Positions 9,800-22,194 of a stretch of DNA of 64,000 nt are shown piece by piece. Both the position numbers and the translations under genes were made by a program. The DNA is taken from positions 620,001-684,000 of the forward strand of contig JAEBUN010000016.1 in NCBI GenBank assembly GCA_023014365.1, in the 5' to 3' direction. This DNA comes from Lepiota brunneoincarnata. Lineage: Eukaryota > Basidiomycota > Agaricomycetes > Agaricales > Agaricaceae. The notes below the pieces were generated by a model, which ran no database searches, was not told the origin of the DNA, and saw nothing but the letters and a program-made list of their open reading frames with translations. Position 1 is the stretch's first letter. Every line of letters begins with the position of its first letter.

Positions 9800-10850
9800 T
9801 GACAAGGGTAAGATGTTTATTAGTTGGATGGGCATGGAATGGACCATTTTCAGGATCGTTCAAGAGCTATATCTTAAAGGAGTTAGGTACTAGATGTATC
9901 AAGGTAACTAGTGTCGCTGGCTTACGAGTACGTCACACTTATTCGCCCCCAAGTCTACATCAGGGACATCGGAAGAGTAGTTCTCTGGTGGTCCCGAAGG
10001 CAGACGCTCCCCTTGGGGCAAAGGAAGAAATTCATCCATGCTGTCACTCACATCACGCTGAATATCCACGTCTCGTACACCACCTATGTCCCCAGAATGT
10101 AGAGTTCTTGAGTTGATGGGAAGTTGTCGGTGTTCCTGGCCAAGGTAGAACTTTGTTGTATTATCGTATCGGACACCCACCATTTGGATTCCGTGAGACG
10201 AACAAAGCGAGTGAGAAAACTTCACAGAATATCCGAGTGAGGGCTGTATTTGAATGCTTTGCTAGCAGGAATCGGCCACCCGCCTGCGAAGAGGAAGTGG
10301 ACCGTATGATGGTTTGTAAGCGCAGAGTGTAAGCCCTCGGCTTTACACAACGTTACAAGACAGCTGCAGGAGAAGAGTGTTGAGAATGACATGGCAGGGC
10401 AGAGAAGATGAGGAGCAATAGAAGAAGCAGAATCCGACTTAGATTAGGCAAATAAGAGGATTAAAGTAGATATAGCTAAGTAGTCATAAGCCTCGGGGCA
10501 ACAAGTAGCGAGGGGGATTCCAATACACGTCCCGTTCCTGCTCTTTCGCCTGAACTGAGTGTAGTCGTCGCGTACTTCGCAGCGCGTCGACTTTCACAGA
10601 GAGGCATAAGTTCTCAACCTTTGGGCAAACTGCTCAGTAAGGATTTCCAGGATCTGTCCTCGGACATCTGCTGCCTCCTTCGTTGAGCGCTGAAACTCGT
10701 GTTTGCGACATGCACCCCTAGTGGCACCTGGTATCCAATCGCGGAATAGATTAAGACTCTACCTGCCTCGAGCTTAAAAGACAGTAGCTGTTTGTAGAAG
10801 AAGTCCTTCTGGTCACCCTTGGAGATTCCCAGCACTTGTATTCCTGGTGT
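9800..10850 (-). pseudogene. Second FunK1-type kinase relic (N-terminal part)
   Basis: In changing minus-strand frames this stretch repeats the N-terminal FunK1 features of the neighbour: FFYKQLLSFKLEAG (about 10770-10810), HEFQRSTKEAADVRGQILE and ILTEQFAQRLRTYA (10605-10700), and, near 10210-10250, DILWSFLTRFVRL. The last matches DVLWDFLARFARL of the downstream copy. No HRD motif or C-lobe is present before the next copy begins. It is a truncated tandem duplicate, not a gene with its own product. Confidence 0.65.
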
Positions 10851-10859
10851 TCAGTCGCG

Positions 10860-11200
10860 GTGGCATATGTTTGTCATGGCAAGGTGCTCATAGCACGGAG
10901 GTTCACAGGATGGATTTATCTTTGGGTCATTGACGAGTCGCACTGTTGACAAGATCACCACATGTATCTCAACATTGAGTCTGGCTGGCTTATGAGTGGA
11001 TTATACATGGCCCCTTCCTCTCCCTCTTTCGAAATCTATCCTTAGAGTATCTGGGTTTCCATTGGTGTAATCTATTCCACGTTGGATGATGGTTCATCAG
11101 ATGCATAGGGGCACGGCTTTGACCTGTGCGGAACTGTCTGTGATGTGCGCCTGGAAGGAAGACTTGACCTTGACATAGTAGTTCTTGCTAAGAAACTGAA
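10860..11200. other. Gap between kinase and WD40 clusters
   Basis: No coding motif recognised; possibly the decayed 3' end of WD40 copy A. Confidence 0.35.
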
Positions 11201-12060
11201 CATAAAGCTACACTTACAAGTGGTAACCATTAATGGAGAGAACTTTTGAAGTGTCGTTCACGGGACCCAAATCCCAACTAACCCTTCTCTGGACCCGAGG
11301 CAATGAAACGTCCGTCAGGGGAGAAATTAAGCCTTTTGGGCTCTTTCAGTGCTCATCAAGGACCTTGTGAATGCGTTTCTCTGCAAAGCCCAATCTAAAT
11401 ATGAGCAGTGATGGACAAAAGTACTGGGGATGGTGAAATACCCGAATTCGCGCGTCGGCGCCGTGGCAAGGTATCTTACCCATCGGGACTGAAGTTAACG
11501 CTTCTGATATACAACACATGCTTCTTTTTATTTAGTTTTCCGGTGATATCTGTATGTGCAAGCACGCTAGGGCCGTTGTGGGGTGTCAGCGGCTAGAACA
11601 CTTAGCGGGCAGAAATGAATATTAACACACCAAATCCTTTGATTAGTCTCCGTATCATATATCTGTGCAACTTCGTCGCATCCTAGTGCCAGATTCTTTC
11701 CGTCCCATGAGAGGACCATACTGGTGACCGAGTCTCTGTAACAGTAATATGAATACAATATCTAGGGACGGAATAACTTGGCAGCTTTACCGTCCCTGCA
11801 ATAAAGTGTGGACCTAAGCTGACATCCACCTGCCTCATGATTTCGGCTCCCGGAGAATTTGTGTCCATGCCTTACCACTGACACTAAGATATCAGGTTCT
11901 GCGATGGAATCCCCTTCAGCAGGTAAGCTGAAAAGGGTCTGCGGCGGGGGGCCTCTCCTGCTGGGGACTAGATTCTCGAACATTATTCCTTTGTAAATCC
12001 TTAGCTACCACTTGTCCGATACGACGTTGACTTCCCCCAGGCTTGGTGGTGGAGAATCCA
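11200..12060 (-). pseudogene. Tup1-like WD40 copy A, degraded
   Basis: Minus-strand fragments match the intact paralog at 15481-17148 in order: RQVDVSLGPHF (the REVDISLIHTL position), SMVLSWDGKNLALGCDEVAQ then IYDTETNQRIW (first WD repeat), a FSPDG-type second repeat, and NDTSKVLSINGYHL from the third. Frames change several times and stops are frequent. The later repeats are missing. It is the most decayed member of the four-copy array. Confidence 0.7.
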
Positions 12061-12369
12061 CCTCACAGCTACTTAGCCACTTTCATTACAGGGCGGGGTC
12101 TGTCACTGTCGAGTACTCGATCTCAAATTTCACGCACTCCATTCCTCAACCCCGCTCCACGATGGACCTTTAAAATAACTGTACTTTGGTCGTGGATTTT
12201 ACTTCGTTTGTAGGTTGTTTTAATGTAGGAAGACGAGACATGATAAATGCTAGAGCATGAGAATTGTACCCTGGAAAGGGTCAAATCGAGAGCAGAACAA
12301 GGTGAGTCGCCTATCATAATTCGTTTGCTGTGGGGAATCGCAACATGCTTTTATATTCCCTGGCGGGAA

Positions 12370-13904
12370 CAACAAGGCCGGCGTGAAGGAGACGCAGAAT
12401 GGGATTGGGAGACATACATATTCTTACCTGCCCATCACGGCACCCTGTCGCCAAAAGTTTCCTGAGCGGTTCATATCAAGAGCCCAGACTAAGAGTGTTG
12501 TCAGACAGAAGGGCTTAAGTCAATAACAACGAACCTGTGTCCTTGTGGCCGTCGAGCCTGACCTGCATGACCCCATTTCTGACATCGTACAAGTGCATAA
12601 AATAATCATCCGTTCCAAAAGCCACCCACCTTCCGTTGTGAGAAACAGCTACAGACCAGATATCTTCCTAAACGAGCAGGGTGTCAGCGCTGGGAGCCAT
12701 ATTGGTCCATGAGAGGAGTATAGCTGGGAAATTCGGCGTACCCGGTGGCGAGGTCGGGTAAAGTTCAGAGTACAAGGGCAATGCTTCCCTGATCTCGTTT
12801 TATCATTCCCCCTCCGCGTTACCCATCGTTGAGTGCACCAATGTCCTAATACTCGAGTGTGTCCAAAAAATCATCAGTCACAAGTCCTTTTCCATCTGGT
12901 GTGAACGCGATCCTGTAATTACCATACCTCCACAATCTTTCCAACAGTTGACCAGTGTGCATGTTTCAGATCCTCACAATGTCACCGCTGCCACCAGCAT
13001 AAACACACTGGCCACTTGGACTGATTGCGACACAGTGAGTCCCCAGTTTGGGGTCTTGAAGCGAGCAATAGTCAATTGATGGGGAGAATTTTTGAACTGT
13101 CGTCAACGGTATCCCAAATCCTAACTAACCTCTCTCCAGAACATGAAGCGACGAAACGTCCGGCGGGGAGAAGTCGAGGGAGCGGATTATCTCTGGGTGT
13201 TCATCGAAGACTTTGTGAACGCATTTCTTTGCAGTATCCCAAATCTGGATGCGTATCAGTACGAGTTGTAGCGGATAACGCTGGAGCTTGGAGCGACGTA
13301 CCCGAATAAGCTTGTCTCTGCCTCCTGTGGCAGGGTACTTCCCATCTGGGCTGAAGCGAGCACAGAGGACACTGTCGTTGCCTACATCGCTGATATTTGG
13401 ATGTGCAGGCACCCTGGGGCCATTGCATGGCGTCATCAGCCATAAATAGTGGGAAGCATGAACATCGACAAGCCATAGCTTTTGGCCCGTCTCTGTGTCA
13501 TATATTTGTGCAGTATCTTCATATCCTACCACCAAATACTTTCCGTCCCCTGAGAGCACCATACACCAAACGCAACTGCAATAGTAATATAAATACAGCA
13601 TATGGGAACAGAACAAGGAAGTTTACCGTTCGTGCATCAAAGTGTGAGCCAAACTAACATCTATCTCCCTCTTGATCTTGGGATTGAAGATAACGTTCCA
13701 GTCCTCACCATCCTTTGTAAACTGCGGGGGGATCGCATGCAATTCATGGTCTCCAGGAAAGTCTGTGTCGGCGTCTGCTGAGGATCCACGGATAGTGACT
13801 ACACCAGGTGCTATGGTAGAATTGCCTCCAATAAAATGAGGAGGTAGACAACCCAGGCCGTCCAGGCTCGGCAGCGGAACCTCTCCTTCCGAGTCTACGT
13901 TCAT
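12370..13904 (-). pseudogene. Tup1-like WD40 copy B, near full length with lesions
   Basis: Exon 1 starts MNVDSEGEVPLPSLDGLG and carries DWNVIFNPKIKREIDVSLAH, the lead-in to the Tup1 beta-propeller. A 51 bp intron (13576-13626) precedes the first WD repeat (CVWCMVLSGDGKYLVVGYED). A one-base loss near 13165 shifts the frame inside repeat 3 (SPP for SPDG). A TGA replaces Trp in the repeat-4 motif RI(W)NMHTGQLL. Repeats 5-7 are recognisable to about 12370, including SVAVSHNGRWVAFGTDDY. The open frame extends upstream to an ATG at 13970. Gene order and introns match copy C, so this is a tandem duplicate that has lost function, unless the lesions are sequence errors. Confidence 0.75.
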
Positions 13905-14219
13905 TGGTGGTGGACTGTTCTTGAATATGGGTGCATAATGGGGGTCAGCAATCTTCAGGGCGCCAATCACTATCGGGCGCCACGAATGCTCCGCCTTCCC
14001 ACAGCAATTTTGGACCAGCTCGGTCTACGACAGAAGAGCTCGGAAAGATGTTGGAGGGAGTTTATTGAGCTGACGTTCTCTTGTGGGACGAAATCCTCAG
14101 CATATATGCAGTTGGAGCAACGGACTGGGCAACATTCTTGGCAGAACTCGATCTTCCCTCCATGGCCTTCAACATCTCTGACCGCTGAATATAGGAGTTA
14201 ACTTCATTTGACACTGTTA

Positions 14220-15480
14220 TCAATATACAATCCAAATAACAAAAACGTTTTATGTGGAGTGTATTAAGTAAATTATCAGTGATAAAGCAACTTTCATGTG
14301 CTCTAGTCCCCAACTTACGTCAGAATGAACTTTGAAAACTAGTGTACTTCGGTCATGGACTCGGGTTCTTTTTTAGAGAATTTTAGTGGTGGAATTAGTT
14401 ATTCTTTTCTGTGTGCTGCGCCAGTACTTGCGATTGGAGACCATTAATCAAATGCTAATTCTGCACCTCGGTGGTAGCAAGCTTGGGGCCATACCAAGCG
14501 CAAGTCGGTTTCATCCTCCCCAGCGTCGAACCATCTAGGAAAATGTTGTATACAAACATGACATGGAAGAGGGCCCAGCTATGGCAGGGAGTCAGGAGTG
14601 CTAGGGAATGGCAAGGACTCAAACCGACACCAGCCATATGGCAGGTGTGTGCATATTCCATGCCGAGCAAAAAGCAGGTGACGCGATAGTGGCATAGGGT
14701 GCTTCCAAACTGTTCCTCGCTTCTGGTGAACCATATGCTTTGACGTGATTTGCTGATGATGGGGTATTCGCGCAGACGTATGACTCGAGACACAATATGT
14801 ATAAGTTTGGGACCACTGGGACCCAGTATAGGAAAACTAGTAAGCACTCGTAAAGATACGTCGAGGGTATGTACGCACCTGGGACCCAGTATAGGAAAAC
14901 TGGGGTCCACAGGTGCTCGGACCACTACCTAAGTACGACGAGAATGTGTACAATTATTTGCTAAGTAATGTAACTCGATCGTCGTTGCTAGCAGGAACAT
15001 AAAAAGTCCATAATGAAGTACCTACGGTGACTAAGGGCAATATGAAATAGCCAAGAAAACAATAAGCGACATCGAGCTGGACGGCTCGGTATTTCGACAT
15101 TTGCGTCTTTGTGAGTTGGGGCCTCGATATATTACCGGTTCCTGACTCTGTGAACGGGTCGGCCTGCCGCAGAATTGACAAAGGGACGGGTTCCTTCGAA
15201 TAAGTGCATACGGTTGACGGTAGCATCCTCGTGACATGTGGGCACGGCTTCATGCTGAGTTACGATCAACTGGGTCTCCTAGAGCTGCGGTGTCAGTTAT
15301 ACCATTCCCTACTTGAAATTCTGAGAGTGGTTTAATGAGCACCGAGTCGAGAATGGTGCATAAAGAACAAGCAGACCGCATACAATGACATGATCAGCAG
15401 CTTAATCCGGCATGATTTATATCCCCACATCGAAGAAACGAAACAAGAAACCGAAATACATGAATGCACCGATTATATGA
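14220..15480. other. Duplicated spacer between WD40 copies B and C
   Basis: Much of 14320-14470 and 14700-15470 is similar to 18340-18960, so the spacer was copied along with the WD40 genes. A 21 bp block containing GGGACCCAGTATAGGAAAAC occurs twice, near 14817 and 14880. No convincing gene. Confidence 0.5.
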
Positions 15481-17148
15481 TCAAATTGACAGTAGAATAG
15501 GGGAGCTACCGATCACATTCCGACTACTGCGATCCGATATCATACCATCATTTGGGTTATTTTCCCTGTTGAGGGCAACAACTTTAACCTGAAGGAGACA
15601 CAAGATGAAATAATCAACATACAAATTCTCACTTGCCCACCATAGCTTGCTGTCGCTAAAAAGTTTCCTGAACGACTCAGATTGACCGACACGACTTTGA
15701 AGAGTGTTGTCAGACAAAGTGGCTTAAGTCAAGAATAACGAACCCCAGTCTTTGTGGTCGGCTAGCCTGAACTGTGCAACGACATCTCCCACATCCCACA
15801 AGTACACAAAACCATCCCACGATCCAGAAATGACCCATTCGCCATCGGAAGAAATGGCAACAGACCATATTGGATCCTAAACGAGCACGAGGGTTGGCAC
15901 TGGAAGCCATTTCGGCCCAACAGAGGAGCAGCTGCGAGATTCAACATACCGGATGAGCAAAGTTCTGAGTACAAAAGCAACCCTTTCTTGGTCTCTTCCT
16001 ATTCCTCCCTCTCCCCGCTACTAGATCTGCCCCGCTACCGAGTGCACTAATGTCCCAATACTTCAACGTCTTATCATGGCTGCCGCTCACGAGTCCCTTT
16101 CCATCCGTTGTGAATGCGATAGCAAGAATAAGCGCCTGATGTCCTCGTAATCTCTCCAACAGCTGGCCAGTGTGGATATCCCAAATCCTCACGACACAAT
16201 CACAGCCACCTGCAGCGACGTGATGGCCATTGGGACTAAATGCCACGCAACAAATCACCAGTCGGGCATCGGGCAAATCATACTCATTGATGGGGAGGAC
16301 TTTTGAAGTGTCATCAACTGTGTCCCAAATCCTAACTAATGCCTCCTCTGAACAGGAAGCGATGAAACGTCCGTCGGGGGAGAAGTCGAGGGAACGAATC
16401 CAGGCTTGGTGCTCATCGAAGATTTTGTGAACACAATGCTTTGCAATGTCCCAAATCTGGAATATGACCCAATACCAGTTGTAGTGGAAAAGGGTATTGG
16501 AGACGATGACACACCTTGATTCGCTTTTCATGGCTTCCTGTGGCAAGGTACTTCCCATCAGGGCTGAAGCAAATACATCTGATATACTTTTCATCCTCTT
16601 CGCTGCTGATATCTATATGTGCGAGCACGCTGGAGCCATTGCACGTTGTTATTGGCTGCGTTAGCGGGAAAGAATGAATATTGACATACCAAATCTTTTC
16701 GGCAGTATCCGTATCGTATATCTGTGTAATATTGTCGCATCCTGTCGCCAGATACTTTCCGTCTCCTGAGAACGCCACACAGCGAACCTTACTGCAAGAC
16801 TTAGTAATATAAATAAAACATCCGAGGATGGAATACAAAAGTTTACCCTTCATGCGTCAAAGTGTGAATCAAGCTGATATCCACCTCTCTCTTGCCCTTG
16901 GGGTTTAATGTCATGTTCCAGTCATCGCCACCCTTTGTAAACTGGGGGGAGATCGCATCGAAATCAAGGCCTCCTGGAAAACCTGTACTAACGCCAGCTG
17001 AAGCCCCGTTGACAGTGACCGCATCAGGTGCCGGAGTAGAATTACCTCCAGCAGAATGAGGAGGCAAGTCATCAAGCTCAAGCCGTCCGGGATCGGTAGT
17101 GGGGACCTCTTCTCCAGAATCCACATACATTGGTTGCGGGTTGTTCAT
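15481..17148 (-). CDS. Tup1-like WD40 protein, copy C, intact (462 aa, 6 exons)
   Basis: Exons on the minus strand: 17148-16847, 16791-16515, 16456-15950, 15876-15744, 15694-15633, 15588-15481. The introns are 44-73 bp, GT-AG, and give one continuous 463-codon frame. After a ~100-residue Pro/Asp-rich leader come DWNMTLNPKGKREVDISLIH and seven WD repeats, e.g. CVAFSGDGKYLATGCDN, RSLDFSPDGRFIASCSEE, AIAFTTDGKGLVSGSHD, SVAISSDGEWVISGSWDG and VNLSRSGNFLATASYGGQ. The propeller and its lead-in resemble Tup1/RCO-1 corepressors, but the N-terminal Tup tetramerisation helices are absent, and a stop lies just upstream of the ATG. It may bind Tup1 partners without assembling the normal complex; that is inference. 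It is the only copy of the four that reads cleanly. Confidence 0.85.
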
Positions 17149-17159
17149 GGGCGTGAGAT

Positions 17160-17600
17160 CAACGTTCTATAGGGGCCAATCTCTACAGGCACTGTGGGCG
17201 GTCCATTTTCCCACAGCAGTTCAGCAAACGGTAGGATTCAATCAAATCGTGACAGAAGAGTTCAGAAAGGTGAGGAGGGTGATTGAGCTGTTATCCCGCG
17301 TAGGATGCAATCTCTAGCCCAACTGCAGTAACAGACCGAGCAACAGGTGAGGCAGAACTCGAACCCCCCCCCTTCCATGAGTCTCGGCATTTCCGACTCA
17401 CACCAGTGGGGGGTATTGGAATCAACTTGGTGGTTGCGGGCCTACCTTTCCATCTTGCGCTGCAACAGGCGTGTCACCTTCAATGCCTACGGTACTAGTC
17501 ATCACTCGTGCCTAGCGACTTCTTGGGCTGTAAAACACCCATCTTCCGCGACGACATTTATGTCTACCCCAGCCAGAGCGGAGAGGCTACTAATACTATC
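17160..17600. other. 5' flank of WD40 copy C
   Basis: Similar in part to 13985-14200 upstream of copy B, consistent with duplication of the promoter region. No supported ORF. Confidence 0.4.
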
Positions 17601-18243
17601 ATGGCTCTACTTTATAAGGTATTCTTTGCTTTGGTGTTAACGATCTCGGCCTAATGATATATATTTTAAGGAAACAGATCATCAATGGGCTCATCCCTTG
17701 CCTGGTCAGATCCTTGAGGTCGACGCCGCGCTTTGAGAGCTTGCTGCTGTGATCGACAGGAGGAGTTTGGCAATCACAGGTCGCGGATACCAGTAAGTAG
17801 CAAGTTCTGATTTTATTATTCTCTCCATCCCGACTTCCAGGAACGCGGCGTGTCTGCAAGGGGTCCTGAAAATCAGCGATTTCCTTGCTGGACGTATCCT
17901 TGTCAGTGAACTCAAACGCACACAGCGCTTGCCCTGCTCAACGAGAATATGCCTGTGATTATTATCATTACTCAAGGCACCTTGGACCTGAAGATTCGGT
18001 CTACCTTTGCCCAGACCACTGCGCGTGAAGTCAAGCTGATCGTGCTCCTGCAACGAATGAGATCAGGCAATCACAGAAAACGTCACCTCCATTCGTGTCG
18101 CTAATACTGTCAGTTGTCTTCAGGATCTGCCGAACATCATTCCCTTGCGAGTCCTCAACGTCAGGTATTACTTGGCTGTAAAAAACGGGTGCACTGTTGA
18201 CTTCCCCCGTAAGTCGTAGGCGAAATTTGACTACCTGCTTCAT
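17600..18243 (-). pseudogene. Multi-exon gene remnant, unknown family
   Basis: The minus strand shows coding-like pieces separated by plausible introns: MKQVVKFRLRLTGEVNSAPV then FYSQVIPDVEDSQGNDVRQI (18243-18087), a GTGACG...TTGCAG intron, EHDQLDFTRSGLGKG (from 18047), a second intron GTGCCT...GAGCAG, and ALCAFEFTDKDTSSKEIADF (near 17900). The first junction puts the second exon out of phase by one base, so the gene appears broken. I do not recognise the family. A shorter relic of its start seems to lie near 12030-12090 upstream of copy A, so it was part of the duplicated unit. Confidence 0.4.
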
Positions 18244-18249
18244 GGCTAC

Positions 18250-18960
18250 TGGCTCACTCTCATTTTAGGGCGATGTCCGTCATTGTCAAGTAAACCATTC
18301 TGTTTCAACTTTCCCGTGCTCCGTTCTACAAATCGCGTCAAAAATGGAGTCTGAAAATTAGACTTACTTGGTCATGGATTCGGCTTGCTTATTCGGGCGT
18401 TTTAGTGTTGGAATTAATTATTCCGCTTCGTATGTTGCGCCAGTACTTCCGATTGGGAACCATTAATCAAATAGTATTTCTGTACCTTGTAACAAGCTTG
18501 GGGCCATATCGAGCGAAAGGCCTAACCTGACCGTCTTCGCTTCTGGTGAATTATATCCTCTGGCATGACCTGCGTCTTTGTGGGCTGAAATTATGATTTA
18601 TTGCCGGTTCTTGACTCTGAATAGATCAAATTGCCTCAGAATCGACAGAGTTATGGATTCCTTTGAATACATGCATGCGCTTGACGGGAGCGTCTCCGTG
18701 ACTTGAGAGCACAGTTTTATGCTGAATTATAATCAAGAGAGTCTTCTGGAACTGTGGTGATGGTCACACCATTCCCAACTTGCAACTTCCAAGGGTGGCC
18801 TACTGAATGCTGAGTCGAGAGTGGGGCATAAAGAACAAGCTGACCACAATCAGTAGCTTAATCCAACACAATTTATATCCCTGCATCGAGGAAACAAAAC
18901 AAGAAACTGAAATACATGAATGCACCCATTATAGGATCAAATTGACGGTAGAATAGGGGA
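18250..18960. other. Duplicated spacer between WD40 copies C and D
   Basis: Counterpart of 14320-15480. The distance from the end of copy C to the end of copy D is 3481 bp, about the size of one duplication unit. Confidence 0.5.
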
Positions 18961-18961
18961 G

Positions 18962-20626
18962 CTACCTAACATATTTATTATTCCGGCTACTGCGACCCGG
19001 TATCACACCATCATTCGGGTTATTTTCCCTGTTGAGGGTAACGCGATTAGCCTTAAGGAGACACAGGATGAAGTGGGAAACATACAAATTCTCACTCGCC
19101 CGCAATAGCCCGCTGTCACTAAAAGATTTCCCGAGAGACTCAGGACACTCCACCTGGCTTCGGCTTTGAAGAATGTTGTCAGACAAAGTAGCTTAAAGTC
19201 AGGAATAACGAACCCCAGTTTTTGTCTGCGGCTAGCCTGAACTGTGGAACCATATCTCTCACATCCCAACAGTATGCAAGACAATTCCACGATCCAGAAA
19301 CGATCCATTTTCCATCGGAAGAAATGGCAACAGAGTGGACTTCGTCCTAAACGAGCAAGAGAGTTAGCACTGGGAGCCATTTTGGCCCACCGGAGGAGCA
19401 GCTGCGAGATTCAACATACCGGATGAGCAAAGTTCCGAGCACAAAAGCAATCCTCTCCTGGTCTCTTCCTATTCCTCCCTCTCCCCACTACTAGATGTGC
19501 CCCACTATCAAGTGCACTAATGTCCCAATACTTCAACGTCTGATCATGGCTGCCGCTCACGAGTCCCTTTCCGTCCGTTGTGAATGCGATAGCAAGAATA
19601 AGCGCCTGATGTCCCCGCAATCTCTCCAACAACTGGCCAGTGTGGATATCCCAAATCCTCACAATACCATCACTGCAACCTGCAACGACGTGCTGGCCAT
19701 TGGGACTAATTTCCATGCAAAAAGGTATCAAACGGCTCGTTCGAGCATTGGGCAGGTCATACTCATTGATGGGGAGGATTCTTGAAGTGTCATCAACTGT
19801 ATCCCATATCCTGACTGATCTCTCCCCTGAACAGGAAACGATGAAACGTCCGTTGGGGGAGAAGTCGAGGGAACGAATCCAGGCTCGGTGCTCGTCGAAG
19901 ACTTTATGAACACATTGCTTTGCAATATCCCACATCTGAAGTATAACCCAATACCAGTTGTAGTGGAAAAGGGTATTAGAGAGGGTGACATACCCGAATT
20001 CGCCTGTCATCGCTTCCTGTGGCAAGGTATTTCCCATCAGGGCTGAAGCGGATACTTCTGATATACTCGTCATCTGCTTCGCCGCTGATATCTATATGTA
20101 CGAGCGCGCTGGAGCCATTGCACGTTGCCATCGGCTGCGTTAGCAGGAAAGAATGAACATTGACATACCAAATCTTTCGGCAGTCTCTGTATCATATATC
20201 TGTGCAATATTGTCGCATCCTGTTGCCAGACACTTTCCGTCCCCCGAGAACGCCACGCAGCGAACTTCATTGTAGTACATAATAATATGAATAAACCATC
20301 TAGAATAGAATACGGAAGTTGACCTTTCGTGTGTCAAAGTATGAACCAAGCTGATGTCCACCTCCCTCCTGGCCTTGGGGTTGAAGGTCACGTTCCAGCC
20401 ATCACCACCTTTTGTAAACTGGGGGGGGGATTGCATCGAAGTCGGGGCCTCCTGGAAAACCTGTACCGGCGCCCGCTGAAGCCTCATTGATAGTGACCAC
20501 ATCAGGTATTGGAGTAGAATCACCTCCAGGAGAATGAGGAGGCAAGCTATCAAGCTCAAGCTGTCCGAGATCAGCAGTGAGGACCATTCCCCCCGAGTCC
20601 TCATCCATCGGTTGTGTGTTGTTCAT
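18962..20626 (-). pseudogene. Tup1-like WD40 copy D, two frameshifts
   Basis: Same exon plan as copy C. The leader MNNTQPMDEDSGG starts at 20626 (an in-frame ATG lies upstream at 20686). A run of nine G at 20421-20429, where copy C has six, shifts the frame before TKGGDGWNVTFNPKARREVD. A lost base near 20180 turns AEKIWYVN into AERFGMSM. After the second intron, a long open stretch (MWDIAKQCVHKVFDEHRAWI onward, down to 19411) carries WD repeats 3-5, and repeats 6-7 follow after further introns. The C-terminus VTLNRENNPNDG matches copy C. Homopolymer errors could explain one lesion but probably not both. Confidence 0.75.
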
Positions 20627-20938
20627 GGGCGTGGGATCATAGAATGCCAATCTCTGCGAGAGCACCATGAGTGCTCCATTTCTCACAACTATTTTTGATC
20701 AGCTTGGTCTAGGACCAAGAAATTCGGGAGGACATTGGAAGGGGAGATTGGGGGGTCATCCCATGTGGGACGCAATACCTAGCCTGTACGCATCCGGGGT
20801 AATAGACTGAGCTACAGTCGAGGCTGAAATTCGATACCCCATCTCCGACTTGTCCTAGTTGCGGATATGGGAATAAACATCGTTGGTACGCATATCAATA
20901 TTTACACATAAACAATATGAATCACTAAGACATTTCGC

Positions 20939-22132
20939 TTAGGCAAAGATGTGGAGTGTATCAAGATACTGGTAATGCGTGAGCCTCGAGTGGACAAGCG
21001 GACGTGAAATCTTTGGCACACTCACATCAACTGGATCATTGAACCTCAGGTTTTTGTCCAATCCACTAATCTCCGCAATCTCTTCTTTCGTGAGATCAAA
21101 GTCGACCGAGTTCAAGTTCTGGATAAGACGTTCCGGGTCGTTAGTCTTGGGGATGACAGCAAGACCCCGTTGGGTGGCCCAGCGAAGGAGGACCTGAGCC
21201 GTGGTCTTGCCATGGTTACTAGCAATCTTGGTGATGACGGGGTGCTTGAACAGGGGAGGTGCCTTGGACTTCTCCCATCCAAGCTCGATGAAGCTCTGAG
21301 GACCGAACGAGGAGTATGCAGTGAGAGCGATACCCTCTTGTTTCGCGAGGGCGATGAGGTTGGGTTGGGCGAGGTAGGGGTGGAGTTCGACTTGCAAGGC
21401 TGCGGGTCTGATGCGAGCATAACGGAGGACGTCCATGACAAGAGATCCTTGGAAGTTTGAGACACCAATCGAGCGAGCGAGCCCTTTGTCGACGAGGGCC
21501 TCGAGAGCTTGCCACGTCTCTTGGATGGGGACTCGAATTTCAACTATCTTGCCTTGGAGATTCTGCCAGCCTGAAGGATAAGAGTCTTTGGGGTCGACAT
21601 ACTCGAGAGCGACAGGGAAATGAATCAGGAGGAGGTCGAAGTAGCTGGGAGAGGAAGCAAATTTCTCATCAGAGGATCCCAGGTCAATGAATGAGGACAA
21701 CGTACTCGATACCCCACCACTTGAGCTGTTCACGAACGATAGGCTCGACACGCTCTTTCTCATGGAAGGTGTTCCATATCTTGGAGGTGATGAAGAGATC
21801 CTCACGCTTGACTAGCCCTTCGTCGATTGCGCGCTTAATCCCCAGTCCGCTTTCCCGCTCATTTCCGTAATCTGATGGTGGGCGATAACGATAAGATTGA
21901 TTATGCAACGCCGGCGCCAGCTAGAACGTACCGAATGCACCGTCAAACAGACGATATCCTGCTTTGATAGCGTTGTAGACTGTATCAGGGGCGCTGTCGT
22001 TGGGAACCTTCCACAACCCAAATCTGTTCATTAGGTGAGATCATGAAGCACAGAGCATTTTTGCAGTAAGCCATACCCTACTTGTGGCATGCCATAGCCC
22101 GAGTTGAGCTTGATAACTGGGATGGGTGTCAT
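20939..22132 (-). CDS. Aldo-keto reductase, xylose/aldose reductase type (339 aa)
   Basis: NAD(P)H-dependent carbonyl reductase of the AKR superfamily. Exons on the minus strand: 22132-22077, 22023-21932, 21871-21706, 21644-20939, with introns of 53-61 bp (donors GTATGG, GTACGT, GTACGT). The frame is continuous over 340 codons. The catalytic tetrad is visible: D46 and Y51 (LFDGAFDYGNE), K80 (FITSKIW) and H113 (LLLIHFPV). Later motifs are [31 protein letters not shown] and [15 protein letters not shown] (the cofactor 2'-phosphate-binding IPKS-type loop, here with Thr). Length is normal for the family, slightly extended at the C-terminus. Predicted cytosolic. It is the first intact enzyme gene beside the WD40 array; no pathway partners are adjacent, so the substrate is open. 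Confidence 0.93.
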
Positions 22133-22194
22133 TGCTGCAATGATCCTTGTTGGGGGGAACAAAGGAAAGGGGTTCTTTGGAGGTGTTCTCCCTT

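Noticed and set aside
17330..17365. Possible tRNA B box on minus strand (GGTTCGAGTTC)
   Set aside because: No A box at the right distance; the segment is a copy of the WD40 upstream region seen near 14120.
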